64,000 nucleotides of DNA from Sutcliffiella sp. FSL R7-0096 (GTDB lineage: Bacteria; Bacillota; Bacilli; Bacillales; Bacillaceae_I): positions 848,001 through 912,000 of the forward strand of contig NZ_CP152003.1 in NCBI RefSeq assembly GCF_038595065.1, given 5' to 3'. The notes beneath the pieces are model-generated. The model had not been told where the DNA came from. It saw only the letters and a program-made list of their open reading frames with translations, and ran no database searches. How positions within the stretch are numbered: the stretch's first letter is position 1; every line of letters starts with the position of its first letter. The position numbers were made by a program, and so were the translations under genes. Of this stretch, positions 33,706-42,614 are shown one piece after another.

Positions 33706-34773
33706 CTACTCTATTAATCTCTCTAGCATTCTCCCCAAACCATCCAGTTCGTTACTAGATATCATCGCATACCGGCACTTGCCGCTCCGCAGATAACTAT
33801 AGATGATCTGCGCCTTATCAATTTCATAACGTGTAACTTGCTGAACCTGTTCTCCGGCTTCTGAAACGACTCCATCCAACCAGCTCCATACCTGTGATTT
33901 TATCTTTGCAAGCACATTATCCGATTCAGAACTGCCAACCTCAAACACCCCACTGAACAGTACATCCGTCCTCCTGATTAAAAAGAATTTCACTTTTTCT
34001 TCTTGCAATCTTTCCGCAACCATCATGACATGGTTTCCTTCAGTGAAATCCATCACTTCCTCTTTTTGCAATAGAGATTGTAAGGATTGGATGTAATTGC
34101 GATATTGGGCGGCACGTTCAAAAGCGAGTTCCTCTGCAAGTTCCATCATTTGACCTTGCATATCTTCCAGGAGCCTCGAATCCTCCCCTTTAAGCAAGGA
34201 AACTAACTGTTCCACTAGTGTGTTGTATTCTCCGACTGCCTTGCCGCCAAGGCAAATGCCGCGGCATAAACCGAGGGAATAGTTCAGGCATGGGGAGCCT
34301 TTGATTGCAGGGTTGGAGCATTGCAGGCGGTAGACATCCTTCAGTCCCCAGATGGCTCGGCTGATCGTTTTTTTATTGGTATATGGTCCAAAGCTCCAGC
34401 CATCGTCACCACTTAAGGGTTGAGTGGACATGCGGATGCGATAGAGTTTGCCGACTTTACGGACATTCAGGAAAAGGAAAGCTTCCGGTGTTTTCATCTG
34501 GCGGTTGTATTGGGGGCGGATCTCCTGGATGAGCTGCCATTCTAGCAGAAAGGCTTCAAATTCGGTATCGGTCTCGACAATCTCCACATCCCGTATATGT
34601 TTGACAAGTTTTCGGACTTTTGGGGTATGTGTGGGCGAGCTTCTAAAATACGATTGTACTCGCTTACGAAGCTGCTTGGATTTCCCGACGTAAATGACTT
34701 GGCCAGCGGAGTCTTTCATCAGATAGACCCCTGGCGCGTGAGGGAGTTCTTTTACTTTTTGAGAAAGACTCAT
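33706..34773 (-). CDS. GIY-YIG nuclease, UvrC N-terminal-like (Cho-type)
   Basis: A 355-residue protein like the first half of UvrC. The GIY-YIG domain is at about 10-90 (PGVYLMKDSAGQVIYVGKSKQL in two parts, catalytic Tyr and Arg). A cysteine cluster (CSNPAIKGSPCLNYSLGLC) and a UVR-like UvrB-binding helix pair at about 205-240 follow. The RNase H-like and HhH domains of UvrC are missing, as in Cho, which makes the 3' incision near bulky lesions. AGGAG precedes the ATG. It stands next to the McrBC-like cassette but on the other strand. Confidence 0.88.
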   Translation of the reverse strand: MSLSQKVKELPHAPGVYLMKDSAGQVIYVGKSKQLRKRVQSYFRSSPTHTPKVRKLVKHIRDVEIVETDTEFEAFLLEWQLIQEIRPQYNRQMKTPEAFLFLNVRKVGKLYRIRMSTQPLSGDDGWSFGPYTNKKTISRAIWGLKDVYRLQCSNPAIKGSPCLNYSLGLCRGICLGGKAVGEYNTLVEQLVSLLKGEDSRLLEDMQGQMMELAEELAFERAAQYRNYIQSLQSLLQKEEVMDFTEGNHVMMVAERLQEEKVKFFLIRRTDVLFSGVFEVGSSESDNVLAKIKSQVWSWLDGVVSEAGEQVQQVTRYEIDKAQIIYSYLRSGKCRYAMISSNELDGLGRMLERLIE

Positions 34774-34823
34774 GGGCTCTCTCCTCTCTAGGAATATAGT
34801 TCTATGTTTAAATTTTCATAACC

Positions 34824-34852
34824 TTACAAAAAAGGGTTAGTTCCTGTAGAAT
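34824..34852 (+). promoter_or_regulatory. SigA-type promoter of the McrBC-like cassette
   Basis: TTACAA (34824-34829) and TAGAAT (34847-34852) are spaced by 17 bases, with TG just before the -10 box. It lies about 75 bases before the first gene of the cassette. Confidence 0.6.
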
Positions 34853-34924
34853 GAAAAGTATATTTACCTAATAGAGTACCAGAGAAAATGTGAGAAGAAC
34901 AACAAATAAGAGGGGGTCATTACA

Positions 34925-36001
34925 TTGAGCAGGGAAACGTGGAAAAAGGTATTCAGTACGATTCCGGATGTGGAGCTGGTGGAATTGGTGGAGCTTTGGT
35001 CCATCCAGGTGAAAGGGTTCCGCTACATCAATCAGGAAAACATCAAGCAGGCAAGGGCGTTGGTCATTGCAGAGGCATTGAAGCCCAGAAATCTGAAGAT
35101 GATCAAGGCCTATTACACCATAACAGATGAAGACGGGGACGAAACGGATCAAGATGATGAAATTACACTCTCAGGCCTGATGGAGCTTTATGAAGGGGGC
35201 AAAAAGCTGCATCTTATCCTTGGGGGACTGTATGCAAGCGAGGATGAAGAACTTGAGAAGCTTGCCGTGGAATTGGAGAAAGTGTTGTTGGAAAAATATA
35301 AGGCAGATGACTTAAGCAGTTTGATAGTTAGAGAGAATAAGAAGGTCGAAGAAAAACCTGAAGATAAAAAAGAAAAGGTACAGGCTTCCGATTGGGAAAA
35401 GAAATGGAGCAAATCCGAAGAAAAAAACAGGGATCTTCGCGCCAAAATCAATGAGTGGGAAAAGCAGTATTCTCAACTGAAGCAGCAGTTGAAGGAAGAG
35501 AAACAATCGATGCTGGGTGATAAGCAGAAGCTGCAACAAGAGCTCGGTGTGGAAAGGTCCCACCATAGGGAAACGGTGGAACAGAACCGAGAGACGTATG
35601 AGGAAAATAGACGTCTTAAAGCAGAAATAGCGAAGCTAAAGGCGGAGAATTCGCATCTCAATGCCATGCTGCTCAAGAACCAGCAGGAAGTGGCAGTAGC
35701 CAAATTGGATGAAAAATCACCAGAACAATCAGGCTTAACAGGAAAAAAACAAGTCTTGCTCTTAGGAGATCCAAAGAACAAATTGACAGAAAATTCAGCA
35801 AAACATACCATTCAGGTACTGGAACTTAAAGATATTCCAGAAGCGCTGGAGTCCGACCTGCTGGAAAGATGCGATGAAATATGGATGATGACCTACCTCG
35901 TCCCGCCACAACTGAGACGTAAAATCAAGCGTAAGACACAAAAAAATATCATGGAATTTACCGATTTTCCGACAATGAAACGTTATATCGAGAAAGGTTG
36001 A
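34925..36001 (+). CDS. Coiled-coil protein, first gene of a McrBC-like cassette
   Basis: A 358-residue protein starting at TTG 34925, with GAGGGGG eight bases upstream. Residues about 1-115 form a helical domain, about 155-255 a long coiled coil (KWSKSEEKNRDLRAKINEWE and onward), and about 270-358 a small alpha/beta domain (KKQVLLLGDPKNKL, then CDEIWMMTYLVPPQLRRKI). The last part looks like a Rossmann-type sensor domain, but I cannot name it. It lies eight bases upstream of the AAA+ gene and shares its promoter. Coiled-coil partners of McrBC homologues are thought to scaffold or sense. The function here is inferred from position only. Confidence 0.8.
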   Translation: MSRETWKKVFSTIPDVELVELVELWSIQVKGFRYINQENIKQARALVIAEALKPRNLKMIKAYYTITDEDGDETDQDDEITLSGLMELYEGGKKLHLILGGLYASEDEELEKLAVELEKVLLEKYKADDLSSLIVRENKKVEEKPEDKKEKVQASDWEKKWSKSEEKNRDLRAKINEWEKQYSQLKQQLKEEKQSMLGDKQKLQQELGVERSHHRETVEQNRETYEENRRLKAEIAKLKAENSHLNAMLLKNQQEVAVAKLDEKSPEQSGLTGKKQVLLLGDPKNKLTENSAKHTIQVLELKDIPEALESDLLERCDEIWMMTYLVPPQLRRKIKRKTQKNIMEFTDFPTMKRYIEKG

Positions 36002-36008
36002 GACATAG

Positions 36009-38033
36009 ATGAACAAAGTTTGGGAGAACGATTTAGTTGGAGTGCTGGCGGATGTGGACCAGAGCGAGCTGATTTACCGGGACTCCATTTTAATAAACAA
36101 GCAGGATAGTCTTCAATTTTTTGTACGCATCATTTCACAGCCTGCCGATAGTTTTCCGAATGTGAAGGCTGTTACCGGATTTTATTCGGATTTGGAGAAA
36201 TGGGGATTTGAAGATGATTACCAGCAACCGGAATTTGTCCGGAAAGAAAAACTGCGCGAATGGCTTGCAGACCGCCTGTTAATTTTTAAGGTGGAAAAGC
36301 GGATTCGCTATAACCATGAAGAGGTATATAACATGTTTCAGGTGCGTGTGATGCCGAAACTTCCGAGCTATGAAAAGAACTTGAAGTTGATCCCGGTTCC
36401 CATCTTCAGTGCACAGGTAAACGGGTTGAGTCAGGACGAGTTCATGTCCCGATTGGCAGGGAAGAAATATGTCGGGCGCATAGAGGAGGTTTCCCACGAA
36501 GAGAATGACACGCCGCCAATAGTCCTGTGGAGAGAGGAAACAGAAGAAGAAGAGCGTTTCTTTTCATTTGGGATGTTTGAAAATCATCAGTATGCCCATG
36601 GCGGCTTTAACTTGGAACTGCGGGATGAACTGAAGCGAATCGTTTTGGAAGAGGAGTGGCTGGATGAATGCTATCTGACGGACGAGAGTCCAAATGTTGC
36701 ATTTATACCGATTGGGAGCTATCAAAAATTTATGGAAATAATGGAGGAAGTGCCGGTTACTGTGCCTATCGGACTAGAGGAAAACAGGAAACCTGCGGAA
36801 GAAGCTGGCCTTAATGGAGAGAGCGGCGGTATTCCTCAACAGGAAAGCAAGCACGAGGTGGCGGTTTCGGTTTTGGAAAATCCGTCAGGAATGGATCTAT
36901 CAGGATTTTCCCTCGTACCGGGAGTGAACGATAAGGAGCAGGAGTTCCTGGAGCTTTTGTATAGCCACACCCAGGATGCGGGCCTTATTTATCGAAAAGA
37001 AAACCTGATCAATTTCCACACTTCCATGAAATCGTCATCGCTTGTGATCTTATCAGGCATGAGCGGGACAGGGAAAACGAAGCTAGTGGAACTTTACAGT
37101 CAATCGCTTGGGTTAAAAGGGGAGCAGCTCACGGTCATCCCGGTAAGTCCGTCTTGGACGTCGGATTCGGATTTGATTGGATACGCGGATACATTGAATA
37201 TGGTGTACCGGCCTGGGGATTCCGGTCTGATCAATGCGCTCCGTAAAGCCGAGGATGATAAAGATAGACTGTATATCATTTGTTTTGATGAAATGAATCT
37301 GGCTCGGGTGGAGCACTATTTTTCCCAATTCCTATCGATCTTGGAGATGGATCATGGGAAACGGGTGTTGAGATTGTATAATGACGATTTAGAGAGCAGG
37401 CTGTACAATTCCGCACAGTATCCGCCAACCATTGTCATCCGCGAGAATGTCTTGTTTGTCGGGACGGTTAATATGGATGAATCGACCTATCATTTTTCCG
37501 ATAAAGTTTTGGACAGGGCCAATGTATTGACTCTTGATGTGATGCCGTTCACCAAGATGAAGCAGCTTCCGGAAAAGAAAAAAGGAATGGTGGCAAGAGC
37601 GGATGAAATCGATTTTGATACATTTGAATCGTTCCAGTATAAAAACCGCAGCTTGAATCTTCATGATGATGAGCTGGCGCTATTATGGGAAATCCATCAG
37701 TTCATGCAAGAGGTAAACAGACAGGTGGGAGTAGGGCCGCGGATCGTGAAGCAAATTGATCAATACTTGGGCAATCTGCCGGTACAGAATTTGATTTTAC
37801 GAGAAGATGCCTTTGACCTACAAGTGGTCCAGCGCATTCTAACGAAGGTGAGAGGCTCTGAGGACCAGCTTCGCGATTTGCTTGGGCGCTATAATAGGGA
37901 AAAAGATCAGGTGGAAGGCGGTCAATTGAACAGGTTGTTTGACCGTTACGCCCAAGTGTCAGGATTCAAAGAGAGTCGTAATGTGGTAAAACAAAAAGCG
38001 AAAGAGCTGAAATATAATGGATACTCCATGTAG
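36009..38033 (+). CDS. McrB-like AAA+ ATPase/GTPase
   Basis: A 674-residue protein. The N-terminal 290 residues form an unrecognised domain, probably for target recognition. The AAA+ module has Walker A GMSGTGKTKL (about 350-358), Walker B YIICFDEMNLARVEHY (about 420-430) and the sensor-I region FVGTVNMDESTYHFSDKVLD. Walker B with EMNLARVE is typical of McrB relatives. However, the McrB GTP signature MNTADR is replaced by NMDEST with VLDRAN further on, so GTP specificity cannot be assumed. Its end overlaps the nuclease gene by 17 bases, indicating translational coupling and a physical complex. Confidence 0.85.
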   Translation: MNKVWENDLVGVLADVDQSELIYRDSILINKQDSLQFFVRIISQPADSFPNVKAVTGFYSDLEKWGFEDDYQQPEFVRKEKLREWLADRLLIFKVEKRIRYNHEEVYNMFQVRVMPKLPSYEKNLKLIPVPIFSAQVNGLSQDEFMSRLAGKKYVGRIEEVSHEENDTPPIVLWREETEEEERFFSFGMFENHQYAHGGFNLELRDELKRIVLEEEWLDECYLTDESPNVAFIPIGSYQKFMEIMEEVPVTVPIGLEENRKPAEEAGLNGESGGIPQQESKHEVAVSVLENPSGMDLSGFSLVPGVNDKEQEFLELLYSHTQDAGLIYRKENLINFHTSMKSSSLVILSGMSGTGKTKLVELYSQSLGLKGEQLTVIPVSPSWTSDSDLIGYADTLNMVYRPGDSGLINALRKAEDDKDRLYIICFDEMNLARVEHYFSQFLSILEMDHGKRVLRLYNDDLESRLYNSAQYPPTIVIRENVLFVGTVNMDESTYHFSDKVLDRANVLTLDVMPFTKMKQLPEKKKGMVARADEIDFDTFESFQYKNRSLNLHDDELALLWEIHQFMQEVNRQVGVGPRIVKQIDQYLGNLPVQNLILREDAFDLQVVQRILTKVRGSEDQLRDLLGRYNREKDQVEGGQLNRLFDRYAQVSGFKESRNVVKQKAKELKYNGYSM

Positions 38034-39933
38034 CACACAGTCTTTCTCGGTTGTGTTCACACATATTTTTCAAAATGGAACACGGGAGGAAACGGAGGTT
38101 TCAAGCTTTGTGGAGCATCTGTCCGACTGGGATGAGACGATGCATACCTATACCGTGCTTAGGGAGAACGTCAATCTAGAGCTAAGGTTCCGTTGTGAAG
38201 ATGAGGATGCCAGATGTTATATGGATGGATTTGATGGGCTGACTGATGGGCGGTTGCTTGTAGACCATGATAATGAGGAAAATTATCTTGGCTGCAATGG
38301 AAATGTGACGCTTTACAGGCACTCGACTTCAGATAATTATTATCCATATATTCCTGGGCTCTATAGCTTGCGGGTTGAAACGTCCGATGGGAGGACCTTT
38401 TACACGCTGGTGAAGGTCATTTCCAATCGGCTGTTCGAGGACCAATTAAAAACGATGAGATCTGAGGTAGAGTCAAAGTTGAATGGGGTTGCCCTTGATG
38501 TCATCCGCAAACAACACAGTCCCAAGAGCTTGGAGGCATTGCGGGTCAATCCGGTACTTTTCCGTCAATTTCAAGTCTTACAACATTATTTTGCCGATAT
38601 TTACGCCATCGTGTCGGACCTCACCCAGAAAGTAAGGTCGTCTGTTAAAAAGGAATATGATATGCAATCGGCTGAAAAGTCTGCCCATGTGGATGTTGTA
38701 TCCATTCAGCACCGACTCAAACGTCCAGACACCTCAAATCTAGTTAAATCCGTACAAAAACGGATGGATTATGATCTACCGGAAAATCGCATGCTGAAGG
38801 CAATATTGGAAAAATGGATACGTCTGTTGCATGAATTCGTGGAGTCGATGGACAGAACCATTAAAGGGTTGACCTTAAAAAGCAATAAGGATTACTCGTT
38901 CACTATTTCCCTCCCATTAGAACGCAAAAGGCGATTGGTGGAAGAATTGAAGGAATACCGCGGTAAGGCGATGCGAATAAATGGTGCTCTGAGTCAGGTC
39001 AAATCAAGTCATTGGTATCAGGAGGTTTCCTATAGGAAAGCCCAATTGGTTCCAGAAGTGATGTTTGTGGATGTGCGGTACCGCAAACTCTATCAGATTG
39101 ACCAGGCCCTATATGGAGAGGAGCTTCCAGTACATACCGGACTTGGCCACCAGTGGAAGCGGACAGATCAGCTGTATGAGATCTGGGGGTGGCTGCAGGT
39201 GGTTGGAGTGGTGGAAGAGTTCCAGCGGTACCGTGACTTTACCAAGTTTACTAGGAGAACGGGGCTGGAGGATGGTGATGGAGTGGTCAGTCCGGCTCGC
39301 CCCATGAGGCTAGGTGATAGGCTCGTTCATGATTGGGGACTGAATGGTCGCGGTGAGCGGGTTGGTGACAGGCTTGTCCGGGGAAATTGGCCGATCGGTA
39401 GACGTGACCACCCTGATGATGATGCACCTGTTCAGCCAGTTGCAAAGGACAACATGATTATGTTTTCATTTGGTGAAACGCGCCTGCATATTACCTATGA
39501 CGGGACGATTCCAGGTAATCCGGAGGCAACTGAAAAATTCGGGGTGCCAATCTACACGACCGGAACGAATAATAACCCGGATGTGAGGGTAGATCTGTTT
39601 TTGCGGGATATCTTCGTGGGCACCATCATGATTGACATGAAATATCGTAAAAAGTATACCCTCACCGACTCGATGCGCCAGCTGACAAGCTATGCAGATA
39701 ACGTAAGGTCTCCTTATATTTATGGGAAGAAGCGTTGGCAGAAGTACCGACCTGTTCATCAAGTGCTCGTCCTTTATCCAGAAAAGCATGGGGGGATGGA
39801 AGTGGATGAACTTGACGGCAGGAGCATCAGCCTCGTACCACTCACCCCGGCCGGGGATCAGACCATTTTTAAGGAAACACTGCGCGGTCTTGTGGTGGAA
39901 ATGCTGCAAGATGCAATGGAGGAAGGGATATGA
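38017..39933 (+). CDS. McrC-like DUF2357 protein with PD-(D/E)XK nuclease domain
   Basis: A 638-residue protein. The N-terminal and middle parts match DUF2357-type proteins (VNPVLFRQFQVLQHYFADIY; YDLPENRMLKAILEKWIRLL). The C-terminal domain carries a PD-(D/E)XK-like active site: Asp in DVRVDLFLRD (about 525) and the pair in IMIDMKYRKK (about 545). That is the McrC layout of motor-binding part plus nuclease. It overlaps the AAA+ gene and has no good ribosome site of its own, so it depends on coupling. A terminator follows at 39942. A restriction or RNA/DNA-cleaving defence role is the best inference. Confidence 0.85.
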   Translation: MDTPCSTQSFSVVFTHIFQNGTREETEVSSFVEHLSDWDETMHTYTVLRENVNLELRFRCEDEDARCYMDGFDGLTDGRLLVDHDNEENYLGCNGNVTLYRHSTSDNYYPYIPGLYSLRVETSDGRTFYTLVKVISNRLFEDQLKTMRSEVESKLNGVALDVIRKQHSPKSLEALRVNPVLFRQFQVLQHYFADIYAIVSDLTQKVRSSVKKEYDMQSAEKSAHVDVVSIQHRLKRPDTSNLVKSVQKRMDYDLPENRMLKAILEKWIRLLHEFVESMDRTIKGLTLKSNKDYSFTISLPLERKRRLVEELKEYRGKAMRINGALSQVKSSHWYQEVSYRKAQLVPEVMFVDVRYRKLYQIDQALYGEELPVHTGLGHQWKRTDQLYEIWGWLQVVGVVEEFQRYRDFTKFTRRTGLEDGDGVVSPARPMRLGDRLVHDWGLNGRGERVGDRLVRGNWPIGRRDHPDDDAPVQPVAKDNMIMFSFGETRLHITYDGTIPGNPEATEKFGVPIYTTGTNNNPDVRVDLFLRDIFVGTIMIDMKYRKKYTLTDSMRQLTSYADNVRSPYIYGKKRWQKYRPVHQVLVLYPEKHGGMEVDELDGRSISLVPLTPAGDQTIFKETLRGLVVEMLQDAMEEGI

Positions 39934-39941
39934 CTTCGTAT

Positions 39942-39976
39942 AAAAAGGATACCTGAATTTTAGGTATCCTTTTTTA
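39942..39976. terminator. Bidirectional terminator after the McrBC-like cassette
   Basis: AAAAGGATACCT and AGGTATCCTTTT form a perfect stem with a seven-base loop and run into T residues on both strands. It also serves the convergent natRK operon. Confidence 0.92.
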
Positions 39977-39983
39977 TTGATGC

Positions 39984-40964
39984 CTATCTTATCGCCGGCA
40001 CCTTGATTTTCACCGTAAACTCCTCGTTTTTATGGACAAAATCCAGGAAGCCCTGATGCTCCTCGACGATATCCTTCATCATTTTTGTCCCCAACCCCTC
40101 GTGTTTACCACCCTTTGTGGTATGCCCATAGGAATGGAATAGCTCATCTAGTACTTCAGCAGGAACAGGCAACGAGTTATTTTTGCAGATCAGCATATAT
40201 AGTCCGCTACGTTTATAAAATTGCAACGTGACCACGGCCTGGCCGGCACGCTCTCGCTGCCATTCTTCACATGCGTCCAATGCGTTGCTTAATAGGTTTC
40301 CAAGCAGCCCGACCATTTTCTGGTCGCCAATTGGCAATGTAGAAAGCGGCAAATCCAGATCATACACGACACTGATACCGGAAGCTTTGCCTCGGCGATA
40401 CATCTGATGAAGCACCCCCGCGACCACCCCGCGCTCTCCCTTGATGGAGTAGTTTGTTTCCTCATAGTTTTCCACCAAATTGTCCAAGTAGAGTTTCGCT
40501 TCTTCTGGCTTACTGTCCTCCAGCATGAAGTGGACAGCTGATACGTGCTTAAGGAAATCATGCCGTTCGCTCCGGACGATGCGGAACGTTTCATTGATGT
40601 GCTCCCGTTGCTCTTCATGCTGTGCGAGATCTCTATTTAGCTCAGTGAGTTTGCGTCCAATCCGCAGCCGTACATATTCAATAGCAATAAATACGCCCAT
40701 TATCACAACTGAAAGCCAAATCTCATGAGACCAACTTAGCGAGACCAAAACCAGCAACACTTGCAATACTGCCAGCACACTATTACTCTTCCAGTCTAAG
40801 CGATCGATTTCCACTATTGTTTTTCTATGAAAATAAAACGAGAGGGCAACTGCGATCAATAGGCTCACATAGAACGGCGCCCACTCACCGATGGTTGCAT
40901 GCAAATGTAAAAACAGGAGCGCCCCGAGCGCCAGCCAGTATATGGAGGAAGTCTTCAACATCAT
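39984..40964 (-). CDS. natK: Sensor histidine kinase NatK
   Basis: A 326-residue membrane kinase with about four helices in residues 5-110, a coiled-coil linker, a short H-box ERHDFLKHVSAVHFML of the AgrC/CitA type, and a GHKL ATPase domain (LLGNLLSNALDACEEW, GLGTKMMKDIVEEHQG). Its gene starts ten bases after the LytTR regulator, and the pair diverges from an ATP-driven sodium exporter. This is the order of natK-natR next to natAB in B. subtilis, which supports the name. The stimulus is unknown, probably ionic or membrane stress. Confidence 0.85.
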   Translation of the reverse strand: MMLKTSSIYWLALGALLFLHLHATIGEWAPFYVSLLIAVALSFYFHRKTIVEIDRLDWKSNSVLAVLQVLLVLVSLSWSHEIWLSVVIMGVFIAIEYVRLRIGRKLTELNRDLAQHEEQREHINETFRIVRSERHDFLKHVSAVHFMLEDSKPEEAKLYLDNLVENYEETNYSIKGERGVVAGVLHQMYRRGKASGISVVYDLDLPLSTLPIGDQKMVGLLGNLLSNALDACEEWQRERAGQAVVTLQFYKRSGLYMLICKNNSLPVPAEVLDELFHSYGHTTKGGKHEGLGTKMMKDIVEEHQGFLDFVHKNEEFTVKIKVPAIR

Positions 40965-40974
40965 TCATTCCTTT

Positions 40975-41673
40975 TTAAAAATAGTTCTCTTGCAGAAAGT
41001 CCACCTTATCTTTTGTGATCATCGCCTGTTCCTCCATGCCTTCAAATGTGACGATATAAGAGTTCTTCGCATAGAGGGAGAAGTTTTTCACATGGTGTAT
41101 GTTGATGATAAAGGAGCGGTGGGAACGGAGGAAGTCACGCTCCCGCAGTTCCCCTTCCAGCTCATCCAATGTTTGATAGGTTTTAATTGGTCCGCTCTTT
41201 GTATAGATGGTAGTGGAGCGACCGGATCGTTCGATAAAAACAATATCCTTCTTCTGGACAATATGGATGTCGTTTTTTTGCTTAAGGTAAAGTCGGCCGG
41301 CGATTTCGGCAGACTTGTTCTTCTCAAGCAATCTTTCAATACTTTTCACAAGCCTGTCCTTAGGATATGGCTTCATGATGTAGTCGTGCACATTCAGCTC
41401 AAAGGCATGGACGGCATAGCCGCTCGTTCCGGTTACGAAGATGACTGCGATATCCAATGCATGGGAGTGAATGATGTCAGCGAGCTCATAACCGGAGAGG
41501 TTCGGCATTTCGATGTCTGCAATAAGCAGGTCGACCTCTTCCTTTTTTATATGTTCATAGGCTTCCTCGGCAGATTGGGTGGAGAAGACAATCTCCACAT
41601 TCGGTAGGCCTGCCACGATGCCATTTAATTTATCCAAATCTATGTATCTGTCATCTACAAGACCAACCCTCAT
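40975..41673 (-). CDS. natR: LytTR-type response regulator NatR
   Basis: A 232-residue regulator. The receiver domain has Asp53 in LLIADIEMPNLSGYE and Lys in IMKPYPKDR. The LytTR DNA-binding domain (about 130-230) shows FIERSGRSTTIYT and FLRSHRSFIINIHHV. ATG 41673 has GAGG eight bases upstream; the frame is open further but without a ribosome site. It heads the natRK operon and faces natAB across a region with two identical TTCGCGACAT boxes. Confidence 0.87.
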   Translation of the reverse strand: MRVGLVDDRYIDLDKLNGIVAGLPNVEIVFSTQSAEEAYEHIKKEEVDLLIADIEMPNLSGYELADIIHSHALDIAVIFVTGTSGYAVHAFELNVHDYIMKPYPKDRLVKSIERLLEKNKSAEIAGRLYLKQKNDIHIVQKKDIVFIERSGRSTTIYTKSGPIKTYQTLDELEGELRERDFLRSHRSFIINIHHVKNFSLYAKNSYIVTFEGMEEQAMITKDKVDFLQENYF

Positions 41674-41760
41674 TGATTTCGCCTCACCTTGTTGTTTACT
41701 GAATCCCATTTCAAGGGTATTTGCCTTTATTTTACCATTAAAAAGGATGAAATAGTCATT

Positions 41761-41791
41761 TTCGCGACATCAAACGGAATATTCGCGACAT
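41761..41791 (+). promoter_or_regulatory. Direct-repeat NatR binding site upstream of natA
   Basis: TTCGCGACAT occurs at 41761-41770 and 41782-41791, exactly 21 bases apart, that is two helical turns. LytTR regulators bind such direct repeats. They end just before a poor -35 region and a TATGAT -10 box at about 41819, the layout of an activated promoter. Confidence 0.75.
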
Positions 41792-41861
41792 AACTACAGA
41801 TTCACTTGAAAAATGTTTGTATGATAAAAACAAGAAATCAAACAGACGAGGTGAAAGGAAC

Positions 41862-42614
41862 ATGATCGAAATCAATCAAGTGACAAAGAAGTTCCAGGAT
41901 AAGAAGGTATATGTAACAGCACTTAAGCATGTGACATTTACGGTAAATAAAGGGCAGGTCGTTGGACTGCTTGGGGAAAACGGAGCAGGGAAGACGACTC
42001 TATTACGATCGATTGCCACGCTTTTAACGCCAACAGATGGTGCCATCCAAGTCGCAGGGTTTGATACGGTGAAGAACCCAGATGCCATCAAAAGAAAAAT
42101 TGGGGTGCTATTCGGCGGGGAAACCGGTTTATATGATCGCCTGACTGCTCGCGAGAACCTAGAATATTTTGCTACCCTCTACGGTTTGAGCAAGCATGAG
42201 ACAAAGGTGCGAATTGAAGAGTTAGCAAAAATGTTTGGAATGAGAGATTACTTAAATCGTAAGGTCGGAGGGTTTTCCAAAGGGATGCGTCAAAAGGTGG
42301 CGATCGCCCGCACGTTGATCCACAACCCGGACATCATCCTATTCGATGAGCCGACAACTGGTTTGGACATTACCTCATCCAACGTGTTCCGCCAATTGGT
42401 CCATCAGCTGAAGCGGGATGGGAAAACGATCATCTTCTCCAGTCACATCATGGAAGAAGTTAGCATGCTGTGTGATTCCGTCGCGATGATGCACAAAGGG
42501 GAGCTTGTCCATCATGGTCCATTGGAAGACTTATATAAATCAGAAGGTTCTAGAGATCTTAACTACATTTTCATGAGCAAACTTGTAAGGGGGAATGAGC
42601 ATTATGCTTCGTAA
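41862..42614 (+). CDS. natA: Sodium-efflux ABC transporter ATPase NatA
   Basis: A 250-residue ABC ATPase: Walker A GENGAGKTT, signature FSKGMRQKVAIART, Walker B IILFDEPTTGLD and H-loop FSSHIMEE. ATG 41862 is preceded by GAGGTGAAAGG; the frame is open from 41817 but the extra residues have no ribosome site. It overlaps natB by 11 bases. In B. subtilis NatAB exports Na+ and is induced through NatKR, and the neighbourhood is the same here. Confidence 0.9.
   Translation: MIEINQVTKKFQDKKVYVTALKHVTFTVNKGQVVGLLGENGAGKTTLLRSIATLLTPTDGAIQVAGFDTVKNPDAIKRKIGVLFGGETGLYDRLTARENLEYFATLYGLSKHETKVRIEELAKMFGMRDYLNRKVGGFSKGMRQKVAIARTLIHNPDIILFDEPTTGLDITSSNVFRQLVHQLKRDGKTIIFSSHIMEEVSMLCDSVAMMHKGELVHHGPLEDLYKSEGSRDLNYIFMSKLVRGNEHYAS

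Noticed and set aside
41580-41600. GACAATCTCC in natR as a copy of the 52-bp repeat arm
   Set aside because: It is a ten-base match inside a conserved coding region and lacks the second arm.
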